Source: an uncultured bacterium
Lineage (GTDB): Bacteria > Actinomycetota > Coriobacteriia > Coriobacteriales > Coriobacteriaceae
Assembly: GCA_905214465.1 (NCBI GenBank)
Contig: CAJMMD010000005.1
Location: 1 to 64,000 of the forward strand
Direction: 5' to 3'
DNA length: 64,000 nt
Part shown: one piece after another, positions 8,024 to 16,394 of the stretch
Position numbering within the stretch: position 1 is the stretch's first letter
How the letters are laid out: every line of letters begins with the position of its first letter
Notes under the pieces: generated by a model
The model's input: only the letters and a program-made list of their open reading frames with translations
Databases searched by the model: none
Told to the model about the DNA's origin: nothing
Program-made: the position numbers and the translations under genes

Positions 8024-9159
8024 TCTACCTGGATAACGCGGCGACGACCATGCACAAGCCGCAGACGGTCATCGATGCCGTGACGCAGGCGATGTGCTCG
8101 CTCGGCAATGCCGGGCGCGGCGCCACGTCGGGTGCCCTCGATGCCGCTCGTACGATTCACGGTTGCCGTGCCAAGCTCGCGCGCTTGCTGGGCTGCCCGC
8201 GGGCTGATCATGTGTGCTTTACGTCCAACTCCACCGCGGCGCTCAACACCGCCATCAATGGCGTGGTGCGCCGCGGCGACCGCGTGGTCACGACGGTGCT
8301 CGAGCACAACTCCGTGTTGCGTCCGCTCAACCGCCTGGCGGCAGAGCAGGGCGTGACCGTTGAGCATGCGGGCTGCGACGCGAACGGTGCGCTCGACTAC
8401 GAAGAGCTTGAGCGGCTGGTGACGCCGGGCACACGTGCCGTGGTGGTGGCGCACGCCTCCAATGTGACCGGCAACGCGGTCGACATTGCGCGCGTGGCCG
8501 CCATGGCCCATGCGGCCGGTGCGCTCGTGATCGTCGATGCCTCGCAGTCTGCCGGCACGGCGCATATTGATATGCAGGCCATGGGGCTCGACGTGGTGTG
8601 CTTTACCGGCCACAAGGGGCTCATGGGTCCGCAGGGGACCGGCGGCCTGGCCGTGGCGGAGGGCATTGACGTGGCCCCCTGGGCCATGGGCGGTACGGGC
8701 GTGCACAGCTTTGATCCGCTGCAGCCGCTTGAGTGGCCCACGCGCCTGGAGGCGGGCACGCTCAACGGCCACGGTGTCGCCGGCCTTTCTGTCGGCCTCG
8801 ACTTTATCGAGGCCCAAGGTGGGGTCGAGGCGATTGCGGCGCATGAGCGAGCACTGGCGGATCGCTTTCTCGCTGGCGTGCGCGAAATCCCGGAGATCAA
8901 GCTCTACGGTGCCTTTGACCAGCCCGTGCGCTCGGCGATCGTTTCACTCAACGTGGGCGATATCGATTCGGCCGAGATTTCGGACGCGCTCATGCAAGGG
9001 TGGGGGATTGCGACGCGCCCCGGCGCCCACTGCGCTCCGCTCATGCACCGCGCGTTGGGGACCGAGCGCCAGGGTGTCGTTCGCTTCTCGTTTGGGTATT
9101 TCAACACGGACGAGGAAGTTGACGCCGCGATTGAAGCTTTGCGCGATTTAGCTTGCTAA
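8020..9159 (+). CDS. Cysteine desulfurase family aminotransferase (class V, EF2568-like)
   Basis: 379-residue PLP enzyme. Visible: YLDNAATT at the N-terminus, the PLP lysine in CFTGHKGLMGPQG, and the C-terminal catalytic-loop region ATRPGAHCAPLMH with Cys. It most resembles the subfamily found next to selD/yedF in genomes with selenium-dependent molybdenum hydroxylases. Likely role: releasing S or Se from cysteine/selenocysteine for YedF or a cofactor. It begins inside the DUF3343 stop (ATGA overlap) and ends the cluster, being followed by a terminator. Confidence 0.88.
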   Translation: MIYLDNAATTMHKPQTVIDAVTQAMCSLGNAGRGATSGALDAARTIHGCRAKLARLLGCPRADHVCFTSNSTAALNTAINGVVRRGDRVVTTVLEHNSVLRPLNRLAAEQGVTVEHAGCDANGALDYEELERLVTPGTRAVVVAHASNVTGNAVDIARVAAMAHAAGALVIVDASQSAGTAHIDMQAMGLDVVCFTGHKGLMGPQGTGGLAVAEGIDVAPWAMGGTGVHSFDPLQPLEWPTRLEAGTLNGHGVAGLSVGLDFIEAQGGVEAIAAHERALADRFLAGVREIPEIKLYGAFDQPVRSAIVSLNVGDIDSAEISDALMQGWGIATRPGAHCAPLMHRALGTERQGVVRFSFGYFNTDEEVDAAIEALRDLAC

Positions 9160-9173
9160 AGCGTATATACTTG

Positions 9174-9203
9174 CGGGATGGGCCTTTTGCCCGTCCCGTT
9201 TTT
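9174..9203 (+). terminator. Intrinsic terminator after the selenium cluster
   Basis: CGGGATGGGC (9174-9183) pairs with GCCCGTCCCG (9189-9198, one wobble pair) over a 5-base loop, followed by TTTTT. Confidence 0.85.
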
Positions 9204-9226
9204 GTTTCGACCCGAAAGGTGGTCCC

Positions 9227-10585
9227 ATGGCCTCATCCGCGCCGCGCGGCCTGCGCTCCGACCATGTCGTTACCGTCGGTATCGCCCTGTTCTCGATGCT
9301 CTTTGGCGCCGGCAACCTTATTATTCCGCCGCTGCTGGCGCTGCAGGCAGGTTCTGCCACGCCGGTCGCCATGCTCGGCTTTCTCATTGCCGCCATCGGC
9401 CTGCCCGTCATGGGCTTTATCGCCGTGGCACTTGCCGGAACGGCGCGCGAGCTTGCCGGCCGTGTGCATCCCAAGTTCGGCGAGTTCTTTGTCGCGGCGG
9501 TGTATCTGGCTATCGGCCCGTGCCTGGCCATTCCGCGCACGAGCTCCACGGCCTTCGAGATGCTGGTGCCGCTGTTGCCCGAGGGCGTCTCGCTCGGCAC
9601 GGCGCGCCTGGTGTTTGCCGTCGGCTTCTTTGTCGTCGCGTTTGCGCTCACGCTGCGCCCGGGCGTCATCACACGCGTGCTCGGCCGCATTACGGGCCCC
9701 GCGCTCATTGCGCTCATCGTGCTGGTCGTTGGTGCTGCCGTGATCTCGCCGCTGGGTCCCGCTGCCGCGCCGCAGGCCCCCTACGATGCTGGCGCTGCCG
9801 TGCAGGGCTTTCTGACTGGCTATCAGACCATGGACCTGCTCGCGTCGCTCGCCTTTGGCATCATCATCGCCGAGACCATCCACGAGTTGGGTGTTACCGA
9901 TGACAAGCGCGTGGCCTTCGAGATTTCGCGTTCCGGTGTGATCGCCGGCGTACTCATGGCCATCATCTACTGCGGCTTGGGCCTTGCCGGTATGCAGCTC
10001 GGCACCGTGATGCCCGACGCTACCAACGGCGCCGCCATCCTCGCCCGTTCGGCCTCCATGCATTTTGGGCTTGCCGGCACGGTCGTGGTCTTTGCGATCT
10101 TTTTCCTCGCCTGCATGAACGTGTGCATCGGCCTCATCAGCTGCTGCTCGCGTTACTTCTGCGAGACGTATGTGGTCGAAGGGGGAGCGGAGGCCTCTGA
10201 GGAGGCCATGCGCCGCCCCTTTGCGGTTCTCGCCTTTGTGTTCGCAGCGTTTTCGTGCGTGCTCTCCAACGTGGGCCTCGACGTGATTCTTATGTTCTCG
10301 GTGCCCATGCTCAATGCCTTGTATCCCGTTGCCATTGTGCTGGTGCTTATGGGCCTGGTGCACGGTTTTTGCGACGCGCATCCGCAGGTATGGGTCTGGG
10401 TCGGCGGCGTCGTCGCGGTGCAGAGCGTGATCACCTCGGTCCGCGACGCGTTCTTTGCTGGCGCGTGGCTACCGTTCGATGCGCTGCCGCTGGCGGATAT
10501 CGGTGCCGCGTGGGCGCCGGTCGCCGTGGTGGCGTTTGTGATAGGCCTGCTCCACAGCCGGTTTGTCGCACATTCGAGGAGCTAG
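9227..10585 (+). CDS. brnQ: Branched-chain amino acid:cation symporter BrnQ
   Basis: 452-residue polytopic membrane protein of the LIVCS family importing Leu, Ile and Val with Na+ or H+. The N-terminal signature of the family is visible (FSMLFGAGNLIIPPLLALQA), followed by about 12 hydrophobic segments. The ribosome site GAAAGGTGG precedes ATG 9227. Monocistronic: a terminator lies upstream at 9174 and tRNA genes with their own promoter follow. Confidence 0.92.
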   Translation: MASSAPRGLRSDHVVTVGIALFSMLFGAGNLIIPPLLALQAGSATPVAMLGFLIAAIGLPVMGFIAVALAGTARELAGRVHPKFGEFFVAAVYLAIGPCLAIPRTSSTAFEMLVPLLPEGVSLGTARLVFAVGFFVVAFALTLRPGVITRVLGRITGPALIALIVLVVGAAVISPLGPAAAPQAPYDAGAAVQGFLTGYQTMDLLASLAFGIIIAETIHELGVTDDKRVAFEISRSGVIAGVLMAIIYCGLGLAGMQLGTVMPDATNGAAILARSASMHFGLAGTVVVFAIFFLACMNVCIGLISCCSRYFCETYVVEGGAEASEEAMRRPFAVLAFVFAAFSCVLSNVGLDVILMFSVPMLNALYPVAIVLVLMGLVHGFCDAHPQVWVWVGGVVAVQSVITSVRDAFFAGAWLPFDALPLADIGAAWAPVAVVAFVIGLLHSRFVAHSRS

Positions 10586-10596
10586 AATATCGCCGC

Positions 10597-10625
10597 TTGC
10601 ACAGGCGGGAAGTCTCCCCTATAAT
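10597..10625 (+). promoter_or_regulatory. Promoter of the tRNA-Pro/tRNA-Gly pair
   Basis: TTGCAC (-35, 10597-10602), 17-base spacer, TATAAT (-10, 10620-10625): a near-consensus housekeeping promoter about 50 bases ahead of tRNA-Pro. Confidence 0.8.
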
Positions 10626-10676
10626 TTCCTTCGCTTTGGGACACGCAAGGTTTATGCCTTAGCTGCTCAACACCTT

Positions 10677-10753
10677 CGGGACGTGGCGCAGTTTGGTAGC
10701 GCGCCTGCTTTGGGAGCAGGATGTCGCAGGTTCAAATCCTGTCGTCCCGACCA
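10677..10753 (+). tRNA. tRNA-Pro (anticodon TGG)
   Basis: 77 bases with encoded CCA. The acceptor CGGGACG pairs with CGTCCCG; anticodon stem CCTGC/GCAGG holds loop TTTGGGA with anticodon TGG at 10711-10713; T-arm GGTTCAAATCC. First of two tRNAs in one transcript. Confidence 0.97.
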
Positions 10754-10759
10754 TATCTT

Positions 10760-10833
10760 GCGGGCGTAGTTCAATGGTAGAACCCCAGCCTTCCAAGCTG
10801 ATGACGCGGGTTCGATTCCCGTCGCCCGCTCCA
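10760..10833 (+). tRNA. tRNA-Gly (anticodon TCC)
   Basis: 74 bases with encoded CCA. Acceptor GCGGGCG/CGCCCGC, anticodon loop CTTCCAA (TCC), T-arm GGGTTCGATTCCC. It lies 6 bases after tRNA-Pro. Confidence 0.97.
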
Positions 10834-10848
10834 TTAGATAGACGAACG

Positions 10849-10880
10849 GCTCTGGTTCCTTTTGGGACCAGAGCTGTTTT
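10849..10880 (+). terminator. Terminator of the tRNA transcript
   Basis: GCTCTGGTTCC (10849-10859) pairs with GGGACCAGAGC (10864-10874), then TGTTTT. Confidence 0.85.
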
Positions 10881-10913
10881 CATATGCATGCCGGGACCCC
10901 ACATCCCCTCCTA

Positions 10914-10980
10914 AGTTGCGGTGAAATACGGACTGTTTTTCGGCTTTTATGGCCCATGTAGTCCGTATTTCACCGCAACT
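10914..10980. repeat. 67-bp palindromic repeat, copy A
   Basis: Perfect 21-bp inverted arms (10914-10934 and 10960-10980; arm begins AGTTGCGGTGAAATACGG) separated by 25 bases. Two more copies are at 12196-12262 and 49858-49923, with the same arm sequence and different 25-base centres. This copy lies upstream of the AbiEi-like gene; 10981-11165 holds nothing else recognised. Confidence 0.9.
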
Positions 10981-11165
10981 ATTAGTAAGGTTGGATTTTG
11001 ATGCCGTTGGGAGGGTCGTAGCGACCGTCTACCGAGAGTGGAAATATTTTTTGAAGCTCTGACCTGCGGCGTCAAGCTTTTGGTCAGCTTTTGGCAAGGC
11101 CTGCGGACGGAAGCATGCGATAGCGTAATGGTATTCTCTCCGCCGTGATGGTTATGGGGTTGGCC

Positions 11166-12167
11166 ATGCTCGATAAAGGCAAACATTTTCCGCAGTCATA
11201 TGCAAGGATGCTATTCTCGGCCGTTGGAATTCATCAAGATGGACAGCTGCTTATAACAATTGATCCTTGGGATGAACGCCGTGCGCGTGAGCTTATGCAG
11301 GAAGAGCTCATGCTTCGTCTTTACAACCACGTGTATGCGGATCCGGTCTATTGGAATAATCTTGGGGTTGAAGATCGCATCTTTCAGCTGGCATCCGCTA
11401 TTGCGGTCGTTGAACCGGATGCTGTGTTTTGCGGATCGACAGCAGCGCTGCTCTACGGCATCGGCTCGGCGTATACGCTTCTGGAAAAAGTGCAAGTACT
11501 GCTGCCACGCTCTACAAGGCGTGATACGTACGAGTTCGTTGAATACAAGCGCTGGCGGGCGGGCGAAGTGTGGCGGCTCGGTCTGTTTACACTGACGGAT
11601 CCGTGTCGAACGGTTGTTGATATCGCCCGAACGAGCGCCTTTCGCTATGCGCTGGGCTATGTCGATGGCTTGGCCCGTGAGTACGATGTCGAACGCGAAG
11701 AGCTGCGAGCATATGCGCAGGCAAATTGTCGAGGGTTACATGGCATCGCGCGTACTTTTGACGTTTTTGAGTATATGGACGGCAGGTCAGACAATGGCGG
11801 CGAGTCTGAGGCGAGAGCAGCGATGATTCTCGCTGGCGTTGCCGCGCCCGCGCTTCAAGTTGAGATAACGCGACCGGGAAACGTTGGCTATTATCTAGCA
11901 GATTATGGCTGGCAGATGCCAGACGGCTCATGGACGCTGGCAGAGCTGCATGGGCTAGGCAAGTTTGAAGACGAGGCTCAAAATGATCCAGAGCGGGCGG
12001 CGGCAAAAACGTATCGAGCGGCCCTCATGCGCGACGCGAACCTTCGCGCCATGGGCCACAACGTCATTCATTTCAAACTCTCGGACACCTACGACGTAGA
12101 ATCGTTCGGTGCCATGATGCGCGGTTACGGCATTCCGACAACAAAACCCTACGCCGAATCCCGATAG
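11166..12167 (+). CDS. AbiEi/DUF559-like protein of unknown role
   Basis: 333 residues if started at ATG 11166; an in-frame ATG at 11145 is possible and neither has a good ribosome site. The middle (residues about 90-150) resembles AbiEi-type antitoxin C-domains: the fragment TDPCRTVVDIARTS is typical. The C-terminal part has an Asp, then ELHGLGKF, then a region ending in VIHFKLSD, like the DUF559/Vsr PD-(D/E)xK nuclease fold. No partner AbiEii toxin gene is adjacent. It is lower in GC than its neighbours and bracketed by two copies of the 67-bp palindrome, suggesting acquisition as a unit. Function in phage defence or as a regulator is inference. Confidence 0.65.
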   Translation: MLDKGKHFPQSYARMLFSAVGIHQDGQLLITIDPWDERRARELMQEELMLRLYNHVYADPVYWNNLGVEDRIFQLASAIAVVEPDAVFCGSTAALLYGIGSAYTLLEKVQVLLPRSTRRDTYEFVEYKRWRAGEVWRLGLFTLTDPCRTVVDIARTSAFRYALGYVDGLAREYDVEREELRAYAQANCRGLHGIARTFDVFEYMDGRSDNGGESEARAAMILAGVAAPALQVEITRPGNVGYYLADYGWQMPDGSWTLAELHGLGKFEDEAQNDPERAAAKTYRAALMRDANLRAMGHNVIHFKLSDTYDVESFGAMMRGYGIPTTKPYAESR

Positions 12168-12195
12168 CGAAATCGTTCGCGGTCCACCTTCAATA

Positions 12196-12262
12196 AGTTG
12201 CGGTGAAATACGGACTGTTGAGGCCTTTAAAGGCATAAATCAGTCCGTATTTCACCGCAACT
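12196..12262. repeat. 67-bp palindromic repeat, copy B
   Basis: Arms 12196-12216 and 12242-12262 are identical to copy A and perfectly paired (22 bp with the next base pair); the centre is again 25 bases. It lies in the convergent gap between the AbiEi-like gene and the PIN toxin gene, so it may act as a bidirectional terminator. Confidence 0.9.
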
Positions 12263-12277
12263 TAGGAGGGGATGGGG

Positions 12278-12754
12278 TTAGTGGCGACCGTGGTGGCGGA
12301 GCTTGTCGATGGTGGAGTCGGTGCTTCGGCTGCGGGCTTCGGCGGCGCGGTCGCGGGCGTCGGCTGCGGTTTGGCGCTTGCGGCGGTAATCGATCATGCC
12401 TTGGATGATGGGCTTGCCAAAGCTCACGACATCATCGTTGTAGATGGCGGTTCGGGCTGCGAGGAGGCAGTCGGAAAAGTCCATATGGGTCTTGCCAAAG
12501 AGTTTGACGGCAAGGGCGACAACGGTGGGCTCGTCGACCATGACGTCATCGAGCAGCCTTTTCATGGCCGCAGCAATCTCAACGCGGGGAACCTTATAGA
12601 CGTCGCGCAGCGTGACCACGACGCGCGTGATGATTTCGGGGTAGACACGAGCAGTGCGCGTGGCGATGACCTTGGCGGCGCGCGGTGACAGAACTTCGTC
12701 GTCGTCAAGCAGGTAGCGTAGGATGACGGTCTCGTCGATGATGGTGCTACTCAT
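12278..12754 (-). CDS. PIN-domain toxin (VapC-like)
   Basis: 158-residue PIN-domain protein, predicted RNase of a toxin-antitoxin pair. Acidic residues typical of the fold are visible: IIDETVILRYL near the N-terminus (D7) and FSDCLLAA near residue 95. The C-terminal 30 residues are charged and Arg-rich, an extension beyond the usual 130-140 residues. It starts 8 bases inside the upstream antitoxin gene, the usual translational coupling. Confidence 0.8.
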   Translation of the reverse strand: MSSTIIDETVILRYLLDDDEVLSPRAAKVIATRTARVYPEIITRVVVTLRDVYKVPRVEIAAAMKRLLDDVMVDEPTVVALAVKLFGKTHMDFSDCLLAARTAIYNDDVVSFGKPIIQGMIDYRRKRQTAADARDRAAEARSRSTDSTIDKLRHHGRH

Positions 12755-13070
12755 GGATATCTACTTCCTCGGGACCCAAAATCGAATCGTCGCCTTCTGT
12801 AGCAAGGTACTCAATCCAGGCATTGCGCTCCTCGGAGCGGCGATTGGGGTCCCCATATGCTTTGAGCGATCCATAGGCGGCGGTGCCGTCCTTGGAGCGC
12901 ACGGCGACCGGCTGAAAGGGGAGCTTGCGCATCAAAATACTCTGCGCGACAAATAGACGGACAGCCTCGGCGAGCGATGTGCCCATGGCGTCGTAGAGAC
13001 GCTCGGCATGCTGCTTGTCTTCCTCGCGAATGCGCACCTGCAGGATGGCTCGTTTTTGAGTCGATGACAT
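12747..13070 (-). CDS. RHH antitoxin (RelB/DinJ-like)
   Basis: 107 residues. The N-terminus (TQKRAILQVRIREEDKQHAE, then a helix with SLAEAVRLFVAQ) matches the ribbon-helix-helix DNA-binding fold of RelB/DinJ antitoxins; the C-terminal part should neutralise the PIN toxin encoded next. The start is ATG at 13070 on the minus strand after GGGAGG; GTG 13073 is the alternative. A RHH antitoxin with a PIN toxin instead of RelE is a mixed but known pairing. It probably autoregulates from the AT-rich upstream region, where GGCTA-ataa-TAGCC (13121-13134) is a possible operator. Confidence 0.8.
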   Translation of the reverse strand: MSSTQKRAILQVRIREEDKQHAERLYDAMGTSLAEAVRLFVAQSILMRKLPFQPVAVRSKDGTAAYGSLKAYGDPNRRSEERNAWIEYLATEGDDSILGPEEVDIHE

Positions 13071-13295
13071 CACTGGCCTCCCTTAATGAGCGTGCAATTT
13101 GAATAGTCAAATACAACATCGGCTAATAATAGCCAATCTTACAACCACTACTTTATTGCACTAGAGTAATTGAGTGTAAACGATATTACAAACGTACTAC
13201 ATCCTTCAGAAACGAGCGTGAAATCTCCCTTGGATGTACGCATGTAATACACTCACCTTTATAGCTTCTAGAGAATAATTCCAACCTGCCAAAAC

Positions 13296-13321
13296 CCCTG
13301 CAATACACCCGTATTGCAGGG
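13296..13321. promoter_or_regulatory. Perfect 11-bp dyad upstream of the formate hydrogenlyase operon
   Basis: CCCTGCAATAC (13296-13306), 4 bases, GTATTGCAGGG (13311-13321). There is no U-tract, so an operator is likelier than a terminator. It lies about 180 bases ahead of the first gene. The rest of 13074-13295 is AT-rich with no gene. Confidence 0.55.
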
Positions 13322-13424
13322 CCTATGCTCAAGTTTGTCCCCTGCAACTGCGTATATTTAACCTGTATATCGTTGGAGGAATTCTATCGAAGTGCCTGTT
13401 TCGCCGCATGCACTCGATACGCCG

Positions 13425-13475
13425 ATGCCGGACCACGGGCGGTCCGGGGCAACGCCGGCAGGGTCTCTCCGGCAT
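13425..13475 (+). promoter_or_regulatory. Structured 5' leader of the formate hydrogenlyase operon
   Basis: ATGCCGG (13425-13431) can pair with CCGGCAT (13469-13475), competing with a perfect local hairpin CCGGACC-acgggc-GGTCCGG (13428-13447). The structure ends 8 bases before the ribosome site AGGAGGG. Mutually exclusive pairings next to a ribosome site fit a switch; a Moco-sensing element is one idea, but I cannot match its consensus. Confidence 0.4.
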
Positions 13476-13499
13476 GGGATTCAGGAGGGAGTGAACAAC

Positions 13500-14018
13500 A
13501 TGGGCAATAAACGAGTCGTGGCTGATTCATCACGCTGCATTGGGTGCCAAACCTGTATGGCGGCGTGCATCGAGGCACACGATATTCCCGGCAACATCGC
13601 CGCACCTCGCTTGCGCGTAACGCGCACCTACGAGATCTCCGCGCCGGTGGCATGTCACCACTGCGAGGACGCTCCGTGCGCGAAGGCCTGTCCTACGGGC
13701 GCCTTGTTCTTTGATCCAAAGAACCATCGTATCGGCGTCAACGAGGACAACTGCATCGGCTGCAAGAGCTGCGTCATGGCCTGCCCCTTTGGCGCCGTGA
13801 GCGTGGCGACCACGCAGGTCCCCGTCTTGATGGGCGACGTGCGCGTGGGTTCGCAGACTAAGAGCTTCGTGCTCAAGTGCGACCTGTGCGTGGACCGTCC
13901 CGGCGGTCCGGCGTGTGCCGAGGCGTGCCCGACCAAGGGCCTCACCCTGGTAGACGAGGAGCGCCTGGCGGAACTGACCGCCGAGCGTGCCCGCGCCACC
14001 ATCGAAAACGAGGCGTAA
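13500..14018 (+). CDS. 4Fe-4S electron-transfer subunit (HycB/HydN-like) of formate hydrogenlyase
   Basis: 172 residues with four cysteine clusters of ferredoxin type: CIGCQTCMAAC, CHHCEDAPCAKACP, CIGCKSCVMACP and CDLCVDRPGGPACAEACP, enough for four [4Fe-4S] clusters. This is the layout of HycB/HydN/DmsB-like subunits that carry electrons from formate dehydrogenase to the hydrogenase. ATG 13500 follows AGGAGGG. First gene of the operon, with fdhF 75 bases downstream. A second, similar subunit is at 16395, so the complex may hold both or use them alternatively. Confidence 0.88.
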   Translation: MGNKRVVADSSRCIGCQTCMAACIEAHDIPGNIAAPRLRVTRTYEISAPVACHHCEDAPCAKACPTGALFFDPKNHRIGVNEDNCIGCKSCVMACPFGAVSVATTQVPVLMGDVRVGSQTKSFVLKCDLCVDRPGGPACAEACPTKGLTLVDEERLAELTAERARATIENEA

Positions 14019-14093
14019 GTGTTGGGGCGACAGGCCCAATGATTGTCAAATAAGTACCGAGTATTCGGTAGCAGAGAAAGGAAGGAGGGTGTC

Positions 14094-16316
14094 ATGGAGA
14101 AGCATAAAGTGATCTGCCCGTATTGCGGCGCCGGTTGCCAGTTTAACCTCTTGGTCCAAAACGGCCAGGTCGTGGGTACCGAACCGCTCAACGGCATCAC
14201 CAACCAGAGCGAGCTGTGCCTTAAGGGCATGAGCGGCTACGACTTCATCAACGACACCAAGATCTTGACTCCTCGCGTACTGCACCCGATGATCCGCCGC
14301 ACTAAGGGCGCGGATCTTGAGCGCGTAAGCTGGGACGAGGCACTGGATTTCACCGCATCTAAGATGCAGGCCATAATTGACGAATATGGTCCTAACGCTG
14401 TCATGACCACCGGCTCTTCGCGAGGCGGCGGCAATGAGGCGAACTACGTCATGCAGAAGTTTACGCGTGCGTGCATCGGCACCCACAGCGTGGACAACTG
14501 CGCCCGTACTTGACACGGCCCTACTGTCCTCGGTCTGATGGACACGGTTGGTTCAGGTTGCATGTCATGCTCCATCCCCGGTATGGAGGATGCGGGCTGC
14601 ATTTTCCTCTTCGGCTATAACCCTGCCGATTCGCACCCCATCGTTGCAAGGCGTATCGTGCGAGCCAAAGAAAAGGGTTGCAAGATCATCGTCGCCGACC
14701 CGCGCCATATCGAAACCGCGCGTATCGCCGATCTCTACCTTCCGATCAAGAACGGTTGCAATGTTGCGTTCCTCAACGCCTTTGCCAACTGTCTGGTCAA
14801 CGATGGCCTCTACGACAAGGAATTCGTCGCCGAGCATACGAACGGCTTTGACGAGTGGTGGGAGACCATCAAGAACTACACTCCCGAATCCGTACAGGAC
14901 ATCACGGGTGTCGAGCCCGCGTTGATCCACCAAGCTGCCGAGATGTACGCCACGGCGAAGCCCTCTGCCATCATTGGCTGGGGCATGGGCGTATGCCAGC
15001 AGAAGCAGAACCTGAAGACGGTGCACACCATCGCCTCCATCGCCTGCGTTGCCGGCCAGATCGGCAAACCCAATTCCGGCCTCGCGCCCGTGCGCGGTCA
15101 GAATAACGTCCAGGGCTCCTGCGATATGGGCATGCTGCCCAACCTGTACCCTGGCTACCAGAAAGTCACCGACCCGGCGGTGCGTGCCAAGTTTGCCAAG
15201 GCTTGGGGCGTACCCGAGGAAAAGCTCCCGCTCGAGGAGGGCTACAAGCTCACCGACCTGGGCCACCTGGTCGACGAGGGCAAGGTGCACTGCTTCTACA
15301 ACTACGGCGAGGACCCGGTGCAGACCGAGCCCGATTCGGCCGGTATGCGCAAGACGCTCTCCGAGCTGGATCTGTTCATTTGCCAGGACATCTTTATGAC
15401 GCAGACGACTATGCTCGCCGACGTCATCCTGCCTGCCACCTCTTGGGGCGAGCACGAGGGTGTCTTTACCGCATCCGACCGTAGCTTCCAGCACTTTGAC
15501 GCGGCCGTTCCGCCCAAGGGCGAGTGCCGCCACGACTGGGAGATTTTCGCGGACCTGTCCACGCGCATGGGCTACCCCATGCACTACGACAACACCGAGC
15601 AGATCTGGAACGAGTGCATTAGCCTGTGCCCCAACTTTGTGGGCGCAACCTACGAGAAGATGGCTCCCGAGGGCGGCTACGCCCAGTGGCCCGTCAAGAG
15701 CACCGATGTGAATGACCACGGTACGCCCGACATGTTCGCTGGTGGCAAGTTCACCACCAAGGACGGCCGCGCCAACCTGATGGCGCACGACTGGGAGGCG
15801 CCCTCCGAGCTTCCCGACGATGAGTACCCGCTCATCCTGTGCACCGTCCGTGAGGTCGGCCACTACAGCTGCCGCTCGATGACTGGCAACTGCAAGACGC
15901 TGGCGCTGCTCGCCGACGAGCCCGGCTTTGTCCGCATGAATCCCGCGGACGCCCAGGCGCGTGGTATCAAGAACGGCGACATCGTCTCGATTCACAGCCG
16001 CCGCGGCCAGGTATACAGCCGCGCCGACGTGAGCGACCGCATCAACAAGGGCACGGTCTATATGACCTACCAGTGGTGGATCGGTAAGTGCAACGAGCTG
16101 ACCATGCACAAGGTCGACCCGGTCTCGCATACGCCCGAGGACAAGTTCTCCGCCTGCCAGGTCGACGCCATTGCCGACCAGGTCTGGGCCGAGGGCGAAG
16201 TCGAGCGTCAGTACACCGAGCTCAAGCAGGCTCTGGTCGACGCCGCCGCTCCCCAGGACGTTGAGCCCGGTGCCGCCAAGTTCGACGACGAGACGCACGT
16301 GAATCAAATCGTGTAG
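14094..16316 (+). CDS. fdhF: Formate dehydrogenase H, selenocysteine-containing
   Basis: 740 residues. Oxidises formate to CO2 at a Mo/W-bis-pyranopterin centre and passes electrons to the ferredoxin-like subunits. The N-terminal [4Fe-4S] motif CPYCGAGC...ELCLKG is clear. In-frame TGA at 14511-14513 sits in DNCART-U-HGPTV at residue 140, the same number as Sec140 of E. coli FdhF. The two open segments on either side share the frame and join without another stop. ATG 14094 follows GAAGGAGGG. The downstream domains end with the dinucleotide-binding C-terminal part (HSRRGQVYSRADVSDRI). It needs selA, selB, selC and selD, all in this window. A hairpin terminator follows. Confidence 0.96.
14511..14544 (+). 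promoter_or_regulatory. SECIS element of fdhF
   Basis: After the UGA, TGTCC (14525-14529) pairs with GGACA (14540-14544) around a 10-base loop containing GGTCTG, the same apical sequence as in the E. coli fdhF element. Loop G residues lie about 18 bases after the UGA. Confidence 0.8.
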
Positions 16317-16337
16317 TCCCGTTCTCGTTGGCTTTTT

Positions 16338-16379
16338 GGGCCGGGCGTCCCGTACGTTCGGGAGCCCGGCCCGTTATTT
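16338..16379 (+). terminator. Terminator/attenuator between fdhF and hyfA
   Basis: GGGCCGGGC (16338-16346) pairs with GCCCGGCCC (16364-16372), extended by TCCCG/CGGGA inside, followed by GTTATTTT. It could make fdhF more abundant than the hydrogenase module. Confidence 0.75.
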
Positions 16380-16394
16380 TGAAAGGAAGTGGGG

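Noticed and set aside
12272..12688. 138-codon plus-strand frame opposite the PIN toxin
   Set aside because: Gly/Val/Asp-rich shadow; the minus frame has PIN and RHH partners with coupled starts.
13074..13295. Additional small gene in the AT-rich gap
   Set aside because: No frame with a ribosome site and coherent composition; only short dyads are seen.
14514..14537. Frameshift or pseudogene in formate dehydrogenase
   Set aside because: The interruption is a single in-frame TGA at the known Sec position followed by a SECIS-like hairpin; the frame is unchanged on both sides.
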